Shown one piece after another: positions 52,986-61,159 of a stretch of 64,000 bases of DNA. The position numbers and the translations under genes were made by a program. The notes under the pieces were generated by a model, which had not been told where the DNA came from, made no database searches, and saw nothing but the letters and a program-made list of their open reading frames with translations. Position 1 is the first letter of the stretch, and each line of letters starts with the position of its first letter. Source of the stretch: Bradyrhizobium cosmicum (lineage in GTDB: Bacteria > Pseudomonadota > Alphaproteobacteria > Rhizobiales > Xanthobacteraceae); NCBI RefSeq assembly GCF_007290395.2, contig NZ_CP041656.2, forward strand, positions 3,162,001 through 3,226,000. Direction: 5' to 3'.

Positions 52986-53831
52986 ATGGTGCACCTTTTC
53001 CGGACTTCGCTCGGTGTGATGGCGCTCGCGGCGGCAGCCCTCGGCTCCAGCGGCGGAGCGCAGGCGGCCAGCGGTCCGTTCCTCGCGCATCAGGCGCTCT
53101 ATGACCTCAGCCTGGTCAAATCGCGCTCCAATTCGGTCAACAGCGCGCGCGGCCGCATCCTCTACAACTTCACTGGGAGCTCGTGCGAGGGCTACACCTC
53201 CGAATTCCGGCAGGTGTCCGAGCTCGACAGCGGCGAGGGCAAGATCACGCTGAGCGACCTCCGCTCCAATTCCTGGGAGGACGCCGCGGGCAAGAGCTAC
53301 CGCTTCAAGATCGAGACGCGGATGAACGAGGCCGACGCCGGCCGTGTCGACGGTTCGGCCGAGCGCGACGGCGACCATATCAACGTCAAGCTGAAGCTGC
53401 CGGCGCCGAAGAGCTTCACCCTCGACGGCAAGATCGTGTTCCCGACCGAGCAGATCCAGCGCATCATCGCCGCCGCCAAGGACGGCAAGTCTCTGCTCGA
53501 GCTCTCCGTCTATGACGGCTCCGACGACGGCCAGAAGGTCTACAATACCCTGACCGTGATCGGCCAGCCGATCCCTGCCGACCGCACCGCCTCGCCCGAT
53601 GCATCGACGTCGGACGAGCACATGAAGTCGCTGAAGCGCTGGCCCGTCACCGTCAGCTATTTCGACCGCGAGTCCCAGCAGAAAGAGGGCGAGCAGACGC
53701 CGGTCTACGCGATGGCGTTCGAGCTCTACGAAAACGGCGTCTCCCGCCAGCTCGTGCTGGATTACAACGATTTCGTGATTTCCGGCGCGATGGGCAAGTT
53801 CGACGTGAAGGACAGCAAGCCCTGTAATTGA
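52986..53831 (+). CDS. eipB: Cell envelope integrity protein EipB (DUF1849)
   Basis: A 281-residue periplasmic protein with signal peptide (SLGVMALAAAALGSSGGAQA) and the DUF1849 pattern: LAHQALYDLSLVKSRSNSVNSARGRILYNF-like beta strands (in part), CEGYTSEFRQVSELDSGEG, LPAPKSFTLDGKIVFPTEQ and a C-terminal Cys. EipB, described in Brucella, supports envelope integrity and has a conserved disulfide, consistent with Cys at SSCEGY and SKPCN here. The ATG follows AAGGAACAGAC. Confidence 0.9.
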   Translation: MVHLFRTSLGVMALAAAALGSSGGAQAASGPFLAHQALYDLSLVKSRSNSVNSARGRILYNFTGSSCEGYTSEFRQVSELDSGEGKITLSDLRSNSWEDAAGKSYRFKIETRMNEADAGRVDGSAERDGDHINVKLKLPAPKSFTLDGKIVFPTEQIQRIIAAAKDGKSLLELSVYDGSDDGQKVYNTLTVIGQPIPADRTASPDASTSDEHMKSLKRWPVTVSYFDRESQQKEGEQTPVYAMAFELYENGVSRQLVLDYNDFVISGAMGKFDVKDSKPCN

Positions 53832-53905
53832 GGGCGAGACGTCTAGCCCTTGTCGCACTCTGCGGCTACGCTTGCTCCCAACCTCTGACCTCCGGGAGAA
53901 AGCCC

Positions 53906-54307
53906 ATGCCCAAGCTCGCCCATCTCCGTCCCAGCGGCCTTCACAACAACCCCGCTTATTCCCACGTCGTCACCGCCACCGGCGCACGCACCATCTACAT
54001 CTCCGGCCAGGTGGCCGTGGACGAGGAAGGGCGGATCGTCGGCGAGGGCGATCTCGCCGCGCAGACCACGCAGGTGATGCAGAATCTCGGCCACGCGCTG
54101 AAGGCGGCCGGTGCAAGCTACGCCAACATCGTCAAGATCACGACCTTCGTCGTCGGCTACAAGCCGGAGCTGCGCCCGATCATCGGCAAGGCCCGCTCGG
54201 TCTTCTTCGAAGGGATGGAGCCGCCGGCCTCGACGCTCGTCGGCGTCTCGGCGCTCGCGGCGCCGGAATGGCTGATCGAGATCGAGGCGATCGCCGTTGC
54301 GGATTGA
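53906..54307 (+). CDS. RidA family protein (second copy)
   Basis: A 133-residue RidA/Rid-family protein: NPAYSHVVTATGARTIYISGQVA, QTTQVMQNLGHALKAAGASYANIVKITTFVV (in part) and PPASTLVGVSALAAPEWLIEIEAIAV. The typical Arg of RidA (ARTLV) is replaced in the APPASTLVG block by Ser, as in Rid2-7 groups that lack imine deaminase activity. It follows eipB (74-bp gap) on the same strand. Confidence 0.88.
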   Translation: MPKLAHLRPSGLHNNPAYSHVVTATGARTIYISGQVAVDEEGRIVGEGDLAAQTTQVMQNLGHALKAAGASYANIVKITTFVVGYKPELRPIIGKARSVFFEGMEPPASTLVGVSALAAPEWLIEIEAIAVAD

Positions 54308-54316
54308 AGCGTCGAC

Positions 54317-54478
54317 ATGACATCGAATGAAGCCATCCGGATCGCCGCGGCCCTGATCAGCCGCGACGACGGTCCTCTGCGCAAGCCGGCCCGCAAGAAA
54401 CTGAAAAACAACCCCATGCACAGTAGAGCCGCAGTGGCACGGGGGCACAATGTTTGTTCGATCAAGCTCTTGCCGTGA
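54317..54478 (+). pseudogene. Remnant of a NUDIX hydrolase gene
   Basis: The 53-codon frame opens MTSNEAIRIAAALISRDDG, which resembles the first beta strands of NUDIX hydrolases (IRIAAALISRDDG). After that the expected NUDIX box is absent and the frame runs into Lys-rich and unrelated residues (LRKPARKKLKNN) and stops. It begins 9 bp after the second ridA gene. I read it as a 5' fragment left by a deletion or replacement whose right edge is the AT-richer DNA of 54450-54700. It could instead be a short independent peptide. Confidence 0.5.
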
Positions 54479-54711
54479 TTGGCAAATCAGCGACACACCG
54501 GCAAGGAGCGCGGCATCTTCGGCGAGGCGGAGTCTTCGACAACCGACGGCCGACCACGCGCCTGTCGGCCAACGCGTAGCAATCGCGGGGAGTTGCGAGT
54601 ATGAGTCTTTATTTCGTATTTGGCGAATTTTATTTGACGCGTCGGGCAAAACAGTGGCATGATGACATCGTGGGATTTTTCGGAAGGCGCCGAGGTCCCT
54701 GATTGATTCCT

Positions 54712-54766
54712 GAGCCCGGATTGCGCTTCGCTCCATCCGGGCTACGAACCTGTAGCCCGGATTTTG
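54712..54766. repeat. REP-like palindrome with partial second copy
   Basis: TGAGCCCGGATTGCGCTTCG to CCGGGCTACG (54712-54746) is an imperfect hairpin matching the inverse of 17669-17700. A second half-copy, GTAGCCCGGATTTT, follows at 54752. They separate the low-GC scar from the next frame. Confidence 0.7.
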
Positions 54767-55204
54767 CTCGACCCGGATCACGCGCACTTTGATGATTGGA
54801 TCGTGGACGTAAAGAACAGGCTCGTCTCGGCGTTGCAGGCGCATGCGGCCAATGAATGGGCCGTAGTCGCCCTGTCTGCTCTCGGCAACGAGCATGTTGT
54901 TTTCGCGGGCAATGTGAGCTCCGGTGCAAGCAGCACCGCAGCAGATTTATTGCGTGTCTACCGGCTCCGGCAGGCCCATTGTCGCGAGCAAGGTATTGAA
55001 GCCTGCGGTTTGGCCGAACTGATCGAATCCTTGTCGGCTCATGACGCGAACGATGTGATCGAGGGACAGCCCTTTCTCGCGCCAACAGGCGCCGTTCACG
55101 CGTTCTGGAACTCGAGTGGAGACTTGATCGGCTGCGTTACAATACTTGGCCTAGACGCAGAGCGGGGAAGACGAAACCTGAGTTTTGCGTTGGGGAAGGG
55201 GTAG
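54764..55204 (+). CDS. Hypothetical protein, possibly truncated at its 5' end
   Basis: From a TTG inside a repeat (or GTG at 54803) the frame encodes up to 146 residues: DDWIVDVKNRLVSALQAHAAN, EWAVVALSALGNEHVVFAGNV, a helical middle and CVTILGLDAERG. No family is recognised. GC content is visibly below that of the neighbours, and no ribosome site precedes either start. The gene may be an acquired or truncated fragment beside the NUDIX scar. The frame itself is long enough to be real. Confidence 0.5.
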   Translation: MLDPDHAHFDDWIVDVKNRLVSALQAHAANEWAVVALSALGNEHVVFAGNVSSGASSTAADLLRVYRLRQAHCREQGIEACGLAELIESLSAHDANDVIEGQPFLAPTGAVHAFWNSSGDLIGCVTILGLDAERGRRNLSFALGKG

Positions 55205-55274
55205 GACGCTTGGCACGACCTTGGTGGTGCCGACCAAGTCCTAAGCAAGTGCGGCAAAACAAATAAGGTTCTGT

Positions 55275-56564
55275 TCACTCTTCCGCCTTCTCCGGCCCCT
55301 CATAGGCGATGCCGCGGATCACCGCGGCGCTGCCGAACTTCTTGCGCAGGCTGTCCACCGCGCGTTCGGCATGGGCGGCGCGGCGGTCGAGCATGTCGGT
55401 GTCGTCGGCAGGCGAGCCTTCGCGCAGCGCGCTGACGCCGGCGCCCATCAGGCGGAAGGCGGTGCCGTCGATCTCCTTGCCCAGCATCTCGCGGCAGATC
55501 GAAAAGATCTTTGCGGCGAGCTGCGTCGGGGCGACGATCGACTGCGAGCGGGTGCGCTGGCGGAAATCGGCGGTCTTCAGCTTCAGCGTGACGGTGGAGC
55601 CGGCCAGTTCGCTGCTCTTGAGGCGTGACGACGTCTTCTCGCACAGCCGCCACAGGATCTTTTCCAGCGTGGCAAAATCGCGGATGTCGGTCTCGAAAGT
55701 GGTCTCGCTGGAAATCGTTTTGGCGCCGCGATCAGGTTCGACGCGGCGGTCGTCGATGCCGCGCGCGAGCCGCCACAGCCTGCGGCCGTCGCTCGGAAAC
55801 TGCCGCATCATCTCGATCTCGTCGGCCTTCTGCAGGTCCGCGATGAGACGGAAGCCACGCTGCCCCAGGCGCTCCTGCGTCGCGGGGCCGACGCCGAAGA
55901 TGAAGCCGACCGGCTTCTCGGCGAGCATCAGACGGGCTTCCTCCTGATCGAGCGCGGCAAAGCCGCGCGGCTTGTCGAGGTCGGAGGCGATCTTGGCGAG
56001 AAACTTGTTGCAGGACAGGCCGACCGAGACGCTGATGCCGATGTCGCGTTCGACCTCGCGGGCGAAGCGCGCCAGCACCTTGGCCGGGATCATGCCGTGG
56101 ACGCGCTCGGTGCCGGAGAGATCGAGGAAGGCCTCGTCGATCGAGAGCGGCTCGACCAGCGGCGTCAGCGCCTGCATGGCCTGGCGCACCTCGCGGCCGA
56201 CGCGGACGTACTTCGCGATGTCCGGCGGAATCACGATCGCATGCGGGCAGGCGTCGAGCGCCTTGAACATCGGCATCGCCGAACGCACGCCATAGGTGCG
56301 GGCGATGTAGCAGGCGGCTGACACCACGCCGCGTTTGCCGCCGCCGATGATGACGGGCTTATCGGCGATGTCAGGGTTGTCGCGCTTCTCGACCGTCGCA
56401 TAGAAGGCGTCGCAGTCGATATGGGCGATGGTCAGGCTCGCGAGCGCGCGGTGGCGGACGAGGCGGGGGGAGCCGCAGGCGGAACAGCGCCGCACGCCCA
56501 CATCCAGATCGGCCGAACAATCCCGGCAGAAACAGCGGGGCCCGGCCGCCTCTGGGGCGCTCAC
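55275..56564 (-). CDS. dinB: DNA polymerase IV (DinB) with N-terminal zinc ribbon
   Basis: A 429-residue Y-family translesion polymerase. The first ~35 residues carry two Cys pairs (CRDC and CSAC) likely binding zinc, an extension absent from E. coli DinB. Then comes the palm: IAHIDCDAFYATVEKRDNP (catalytic Asp) and VEPLSIDEAFLDLSG (SIDEAF), with SVGLSCNKFLAKIAS and a C-terminal little-finger domain. A QMMRQFP-like beta-clamp motif is not clear. Start is GTG at 56564, overlapping the DUF3572 stop (GTGA). Confidence 0.94.
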   Translation of the reverse strand: MSAPEAAGPRCFCRDCSADLDVGVRRCSACGSPRLVRHRALASLTIAHIDCDAFYATVEKRDNPDIADKPVIIGGGKRGVVSAACYIARTYGVRSAMPMFKALDACPHAIVIPPDIAKYVRVGREVRQAMQALTPLVEPLSIDEAFLDLSGTERVHGMIPAKVLARFAREVERDIGISVSVGLSCNKFLAKIASDLDKPRGFAALDQEEARLMLAEKPVGFIFGVGPATQERLGQRGFRLIADLQKADEIEMMRQFPSDGRRLWRLARGIDDRRVEPDRGAKTISSETTFETDIRDFATLEKILWRLCEKTSSRLKSSELAGSTVTLKLKTADFRQRTRSQSIVAPTQLAAKIFSICREMLGKEIDGTAFRLMGAGVSALREGSPADDTDMLDRRAAHAERAVDSLRKKFGSAAVIRGIAYEGPEKAEE

Positions 56565-56872
56565 GGCACGTCGCGCTCCCAGGTCCGGTCGCCCAGCGCG
56601 TCGCCGAGGACCTGCCGGGCAGCAGCCACGTTGGTGGGGTGCAGTTCCACGGAGCTGGCAAAGGCCTTCACGGTGGCGTCATCGCGCATCACGAAATCGA
56701 GCACGCTGAGCAGGAAACCGGGATCCGAGGCGGCGTTCCGCAAGGACTCAGGGCCGACACCTGTCTCAGCCAGGAACAGGCCCAGTCGCTCGGGATCGCC
56801 CGCGACGAAGGACAAAGCCTGAATCGCAACGATTTCAGCGACTTCGCGGGGGTTGTGAACAGGCTTTTTCAA
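56561..56872 (-). CDS. DUF3572 family protein
   Basis: A 103-residue helical protein of the alphaproteobacterial DUF3572 family: VAEIVAIQALSFVAGDPERLGLFL, then ESLRNAASDPGFLLSVLDFVM. Function unknown. It is directly upstream of dinB on the same strand with a 4-base GTGA overlap, a conserved gene pair in Rhizobiales. The start is TTG 56872. Confidence 0.82.
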   Translation of the reverse strand: MKKPVHNPREVAEIVAIQALSFVAGDPERLGLFLAETGVGPESLRNAASDPGFLLSVLDFVMRDDATVKAFASSVELHPTNVAAARQVLGDALGDRTWERDVP

Positions 56873-57100
56873 GGGGCCGGTTTGCCTTTCCGTTAACTTT
56901 AGGTGTCTACTTTGAAACCATCATGCCCGAGTCTCTGGACCCTCGACAAGCAACTGGAAACCACATCGCAGAAAGTGGGCCCTCGGGTTTAACGAAACTA
57001 GAGCGAATCTGAGGCTAGTTTGAATCCAGTTTTCGAAGCGCCCGCGAGCGGCGCCTGAGGCGTCACATGCATCGGTCCACGGACCAAACAGGAGGGCGGG

Positions 57101-57466
57101 ATGGCTAAGACCGTCCTGATCGTGGAAGACAACGAGCTCAACATGAAGCTCTTCCGCGACCTGTTGGAGGCGCACGGCTACCAGACCACCGGCACCAGCA
57201 ACGGCTACGAGGCGCTGGACCTCGTTCGCAAGATGCGGCCCGACCTCGTGCTGATGGATATCCAATTGCCGCAGGTCTCCGGCCTGCAGGTGACGCGCTG
57301 GATCAAGGACGATCCGGAGCTGCGTGCCATTCCCGTCGTCGCGGTCACCGCGTTCGCGATGAAGGGCGACGAAGAGCGCATCCGCGAGGGCGGCTGCGAG
57401 GCCTATTTGTCCAAGCCGATCTCGGTCGGCAAATTCATTGAGACGGTCCGGCGTTTCATCGGATAG
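57101..57466 (+). CDS. divK: Single-domain response regulator DivK
   Basis: A 121-residue REC-only protein with phospho-Asp in [15 protein letters not shown] (about residue 53), the acidic pair EDNE at the start and Thr/Lys switch residues (VAVTAFA, YLSKPI). This is the DivK type that, phosphorylated by DivJ and dephosphorylated by PleC, steers CtrA control of the alphaproteobacterial cell cycle. It is 14 bp ahead of pleD, as in Caulobacter. RBS AGGAGGG. Confidence 0.95.
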   Translation: MAKTVLIVEDNELNMKLFRDLLEAHGYQTTGTSNGYEALDLVRKMRPDLVLMDIQLPQVSGLQVTRWIKDDPELRAIPVVAVTAFAMKGDEERIREGGCEAYLSKPISVGKFIETVRRFIG

Positions 57467-57480
57467 GAAGTGAGTTCAAA

Positions 57481-58854
57481 GTGTCCGCGCGTATCCTCGT
57501 TGTCGATGACGTCCCTGCCAACGTCAAGCTGCTCGAAGCCCGCCTGTCGGCCGAATATTTCGACGTGATGACCGCCTCGAACGGCACCGAGGCGCTTGCG
57601 ATCTGCGCCCGCGCCGAATGCGACATCATTCTGCTCGACGTCATGATGCCCGACATCGACGGCTTCGAGGTCTGCCGCCGCCTCAAGAGCGATCCGGCGA
57701 CGCACCACATCCCGGTCGTGATGGTCACCGCGCTCGACAGCCCCGCCGACCGCAATCGCGGCCTGGAGGCCGGCGCCGACGACTTCCTGACCAAACCCGT
57801 CTCCGATGTCGTGCTGATCGCGCGCGTGCGCTCGCTGACACGGCTGAAGATGATGACCGACGAGCTGCGCATGCGCGCCATCACCTCGCTCGAGATCGGC
57901 ATGCAGGCGCCCGAGCGTAGCGCGGTCGCCGACACCGGCAAGGGCGGCCGCATCCTGCTGGTCGACGACCGCCAGTCCTCCTACGAGCGGCTGGCGGGCC
58001 TGCTCGCGGCCGAGCACACCGTCGACGTCGAGCCGAACCCGACCGAAGCGCTGTTCCACGCCGCCGAGGGCAATTACGACCTCCTGATCGTCTCGCTCGA
58101 TCTCAACAATTTCGATGGCCTGCGGCTGTGCAGCCAGGCGCGCTCGCTGGAGCGCACGCGCCACGTGCCGATCCTGGCGATCGCGGACCCCGAGAACTCG
58201 ACGCGGCTGCTCCGCGGCCTCGAGATCGGCGTCAACGACTATCTGCTGCGTCCCATCGACAAGACCGAACTTCTTGCGCGCGCCCGCACCCAGATCCGCC
58301 GCCGCCGCTACACCGATCACCTGCGCGACAACGTGCAGAACTCGATCGAGATGGCGATCACGGACGCGCTGACCGGCCTGCACAATCGTCGCTACATGGA
58401 GAGCCATCTGGCGACGCTCGCCGAGCAGGCCTCGACCCGCGGCAAGCCGCTGGCGCTGATGATCCTCGACATCGACTATTTCAAGTCGATCAACGACAAT
58501 TACGGCCACGACGCCGGCGACGACGTGCTGCGCGAATTCGCGGTGCGCGTGCGCAAATCGATCCGTGGCATCGACCTTGCCTGCCGCTATGGCGGCGAGG
58601 AGTTCGTTATCGTGATGCCGGAGACCGACCTGCACGTCGCCGGCATGGTCGCGGAACGCCTGCGCCGCTCGATCGCGGGCGAGCCGTTCGCGGTCCACAA
58701 GGGCACCAAGCGCATCGAGGTCACGATCTCGATCGGCTTGACCACGCTGGAGCAGAAGGGCGAGGCGGTTGCCGATGTCCTCAAGCGCGCCGACACCGCG
58801 CTCTACCGCGCCAAGCACGACGGCCGCAATCGCGTGGTGTCGCAGGCGGCGTGA
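57481..58854 (+). CDS. pleD: PleD response regulator diguanylate cyclase
   Basis: A 457-residue PleD making cyclic di-GMP. REC1 has phospho-Asp in IILLDVMMPDIDG. REC2 (about residues 155-280) is degenerate at its Asp (LLIVSLDLNNFDG). GGDEF domain: ITDALTGLHNRRYMES, ILDIDYFKSINDNYGHDAGD and CRYGGEEFVIVMPET, with the inhibitory I-site RGID five residues before GGEEF. GTG start at 57481. Activated by DivJ/PleC in the pole-development pathway with DivK. Confidence 0.95.
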   Translation: MSARILVVDDVPANVKLLEARLSAEYFDVMTASNGTEALAICARAECDIILLDVMMPDIDGFEVCRRLKSDPATHHIPVVMVTALDSPADRNRGLEAGADDFLTKPVSDVVLIARVRSLTRLKMMTDELRMRAITSLEIGMQAPERSAVADTGKGGRILLVDDRQSSYERLAGLLAAEHTVDVEPNPTEALFHAAEGNYDLLIVSLDLNNFDGLRLCSQARSLERTRHVPILAIADPENSTRLLRGLEIGVNDYLLRPIDKTELLARARTQIRRRRYTDHLRDNVQNSIEMAITDALTGLHNRRYMESHLATLAEQASTRGKPLALMILDIDYFKSINDNYGHDAGDDVLREFAVRVRKSIRGIDLACRYGGEEFVIVMPETDLHVAGMVAERLRRSIAGEPFAVHKGTKRIEVTISIGLTTLEQKGEAVADVLKRADTALYRAKHDGRNRVVSQAA

Positions 58855-58913
58855 GGCCGGCGGCGACACCAACACCATGCCGGGGCGGTTCCGCGGGCAC
58901 TGATGGTCCCGCG

Positions 58914-59630
58914 CTACGATCGCAAGGTGCGCGTCGACGGGCGCGACCTGCCTTTGCGCCGCTTGTAGAGCGCGTTGAAGCCGCCCGCCATGAACGTGAC
59001 GAAGCGCTCGCGAACGGCTTCGAAGTCATCGGACGAACACAAATTCTTTGAGAGACGGTCGATGCGGCCCGTCCGCGACATCAGCAGCGAATAGGCCCCC
59101 GAGGTGAACTGGAAGCCCCAGAACAAGTCCTCGGGCTTCGCGTCGGGCAGGGCCTTCTGGAGCAGGCCGATCAGCCTCAGCACGAGCGGATCGAGATAGG
59201 CCTCCATCTTCTCCGCGCCATAGCCCGGCGCGTTGTTGACCTGAGCGAAGATGCGGCCGAAATTGCGCCAGGCCTGCTCGTCATTGATGTAGACGTCGAA
59301 GGCGCCATCGTAATAGGCGCGGAGCGCGCCTTCGACGGTCGGGCGGCCCTTGGTCCTCGCCTCGTAGGCGTCGAGTTCGGCGGTCCGCAACGTCACCGCA
59401 TGCGCGACGCGGCGTTCGAACACGGCATCGAACAGCGACGTCTTGCCATCGAAATAGTAGTGAATGAGCGCGGGATGGATGCCCATCCTGTCGGCGACGT
59501 CCTTGATCGTGACCCCGAAATAGCCGAACTGCGCGAACAGCTCCTCGCTCGTGTCGAGGATCAGCTTCACGGTCGCCGCCCGCTGCTCGGCGCGTGTACG
59601 GCGGCCCTCGAGTTTTTGCGCTGCTGGCAT
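58914..59630 (-). CDS. TetR-family transcriptional regulator
   Basis: A 238-residue TetR regulator. HTH at about residues 18-62 (ILDTSEELFAQFGYFGVTIKDVADRMGIHPALIHYYF quoted in part: VTIKDVADRMGIHPALIHYY), followed by a helical ligand-binding domain with FWGFQFTSGAYSLLMSRT. The ATG at 59630 follows GGAGATC. It is divergent from a solute-binding protein gene; a perfect 20-bp palindrome between them is its likely operator. Ligand unknown. Confidence 0.9.
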   Translation of the reverse strand: MPAAQKLEGRRTRAEQRAATVKLILDTSEELFAQFGYFGVTIKDVADRMGIHPALIHYYFDGKTSLFDAVFERRVAHAVTLRTAELDAYEARTKGRPTVEGALRAYYDGAFDVYINDEQAWRNFGRIFAQVNNAPGYGAEKMEAYLDPLVLRLIGLLQKALPDAKPEDLFWGFQFTSGAYSLLMSRTGRIDRLSKNLCSSDDFEAVRERFVTFMAGGFNALYKRRKGRSRPSTRTLRS

Positions 59631-59750
59631 GATCTCCGTCTTCCTGATCGGACGCGTCCGGGAAGACAGCAATTGATCCGATCAACTCGACTTCACGATG
59701 GGATGCGGGCCCGGCCCGGTCAAGCGTGAGCCGGCCGTTCGTCCATAATT

Positions 59751-59770
59751 TTCATTTAGTGCTAAATGAA
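59751..59770. promoter_or_regulatory. TetR-type operator palindrome
   Basis: TTCATTTAGTGCTAAATGAA, 9-bp arms around TG, is perfect and AT-rich in a GC-rich gap. It lies 121 bp upstream of the divergent TetR start and 159 bp upstream of the solute-binding gene. This size and symmetry fit a TetR dimer pair. Binding is inferred. Confidence 0.7.
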
Positions 59771-59928
59771 TGAACTTGACCTGCCGCGACCCCCCGGGGT
59801 AGTGGCGAAGGAGCCGGACCACGGCATCCGGCATTTGCCAACAATCCGCGATCGTCCGGCGGCCGCTGGACGTGAACGCAATCCAGAACATCGGCTGGCA
59901 ACGACCAGCTGCCTGACGGGAGGATTCC

Positions 59929-61149
59929 ATGACTGGCTTGAAGTCGATGGCAGCAGCGATGCTGATGCTCGGCACCACACTTGCGACACCCGCACTTGCG
60001 CAAAAGAAATACGACACCGGCGCAACCGACACAGAGATCAAGATCGGTCAGACCAACCCGTTGAGCGGCCCGGCGTCTGCATTCGGAGCCATCGGCAAAG
60101 CGGAGGCCGCCTACATCCGCATGATCAACGAGCAGGGTGGGGTCAACGGCCGCCGGATCAATCTCATCCAGTACGACGACGGCTACAGCCCGCCGAAGAC
60201 GGTCGAGCAGGTTCGCAAGCTTGTTGAAAGCGATGAAGTGCTCACAACGTTCCAGATCATTGGCACGCCGCCGAACTCGGCCGTGCAGAAATACCTGAAC
60301 AGCAAGGGGGTCCCGCAACTCCTCGCGGGAAGTGGAGCATCACGCTTCACTGACCCGAAAAATTTCCCCTGGACGATCTCCGCCAACCCCAACTACCAGT
60401 CGGAAGCGCACATCTACGCCAAGCATATTCTGGAAAACTATCCGAACGCCAAGATCGGCATCCTCTATCAGAACGACGATCTCGGCAAAGATTACGTCAA
60501 GGGCCTGAAGGAAGGGCTCGGCGCCAAGACGAGCATGATCGTCAAGGAGCTGTCCTACGAATTGGCCGACCCGACCATCGACTCCCAGATGGTGACGCTG
60601 AAAGCGTCAGGCGCCGATCTCTTCTACAACATGTCGACGCCGAAATTCGCCGCGCAATCGATCAGGAAAGCGACGGAGCTCGGCTGGAAGCCCGTCCATA
60701 TCCTGGAGGTCAACGCGACAGCCGTGGGCCAAGTCCTCGTGCCGGCGGGCCTCGAGAATGCCAAGGACATCATCTCGGTCAACTACGGCAAAGACCCGCT
60801 CGATCCGCAATGGGCTGACGACGAGGGCATGAAGCGCTACAAGGCCTTCATGGCGAAATACGCGCCCGGCGAAGATGCCAACAGCGGCTTCGCCACCTAC
60901 GGATATTCGACGGCGGCGCTGCTGGTCCACATCTTGAAGCAATGCGGCGACGAACTCACCCGCGCCAACATCATGAAGCAGGCCACCAGCATCAAGGGCT
61001 TCGTCCCCGATCTGGGATTGCCTGGAATGTCGATCAACACCAGTCCCGACGACTATCGCATCAACAAGCAATTCCAGATGATGAAGTTCGACGGGCAGCG
61101 CTGGGTGCTGTTCGGGCCGATCCTGACCGACGATTTCAAGGCGGATTGA
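59929..61149 (+). CDS. ABC transporter substrate-binding protein, branched-chain amino acid type
   Basis: A 406-residue exported binding protein: signal peptide (AAAMLMLGTTLATPALA), then TEIKIGQTNPLSGPASAFG, NEQGGVNGRRINLIQYDDGYSP and GSGASRFTDPKNFPWT of the peripla_BP_6 (LivK/amide-binding) family. Substrate likely an organic acid or aromatic compound rather than leucine itself, but not determined. No transporter genes adjoin. It shares a 10-bp gap and probably a transcript with the serine hydrolase gene and lies opposite the TetR gene. Confidence 0.9.
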   Translation: MTGLKSMAAAMLMLGTTLATPALAQKKYDTGATDTEIKIGQTNPLSGPASAFGAIGKAEAAYIRMINEQGGVNGRRINLIQYDDGYSPPKTVEQVRKLVESDEVLTTFQIIGTPPNSAVQKYLNSKGVPQLLAGSGASRFTDPKNFPWTISANPNYQSEAHIYAKHILENYPNAKIGILYQNDDLGKDYVKGLKEGLGAKTSMIVKELSYELADPTIDSQMVTLKASGADLFYNMSTPKFAAQSIRKATELGWKPVHILEVNATAVGQVLVPAGLENAKDIISVNYGKDPLDPQWADDEGMKRYKAFMAKYAPGEDANSGFATYGYSTAALLVHILKQCGDELTRANIMKQATSIKGFVPDLGLPGMSINTSPDDYRINKQFQMMKFDGQRWVLFGPILTDDFKAD

Positions 61150-61159
61150 AGCTCCCAGC

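Noticed and set aside
57000..57100. CtrA site before divK-pleD (GTTTAACGAAACTAG)
   Set aside because: Only one TTAA half is present and the second half at the N7 position reads AGAG, so the match is too weak.
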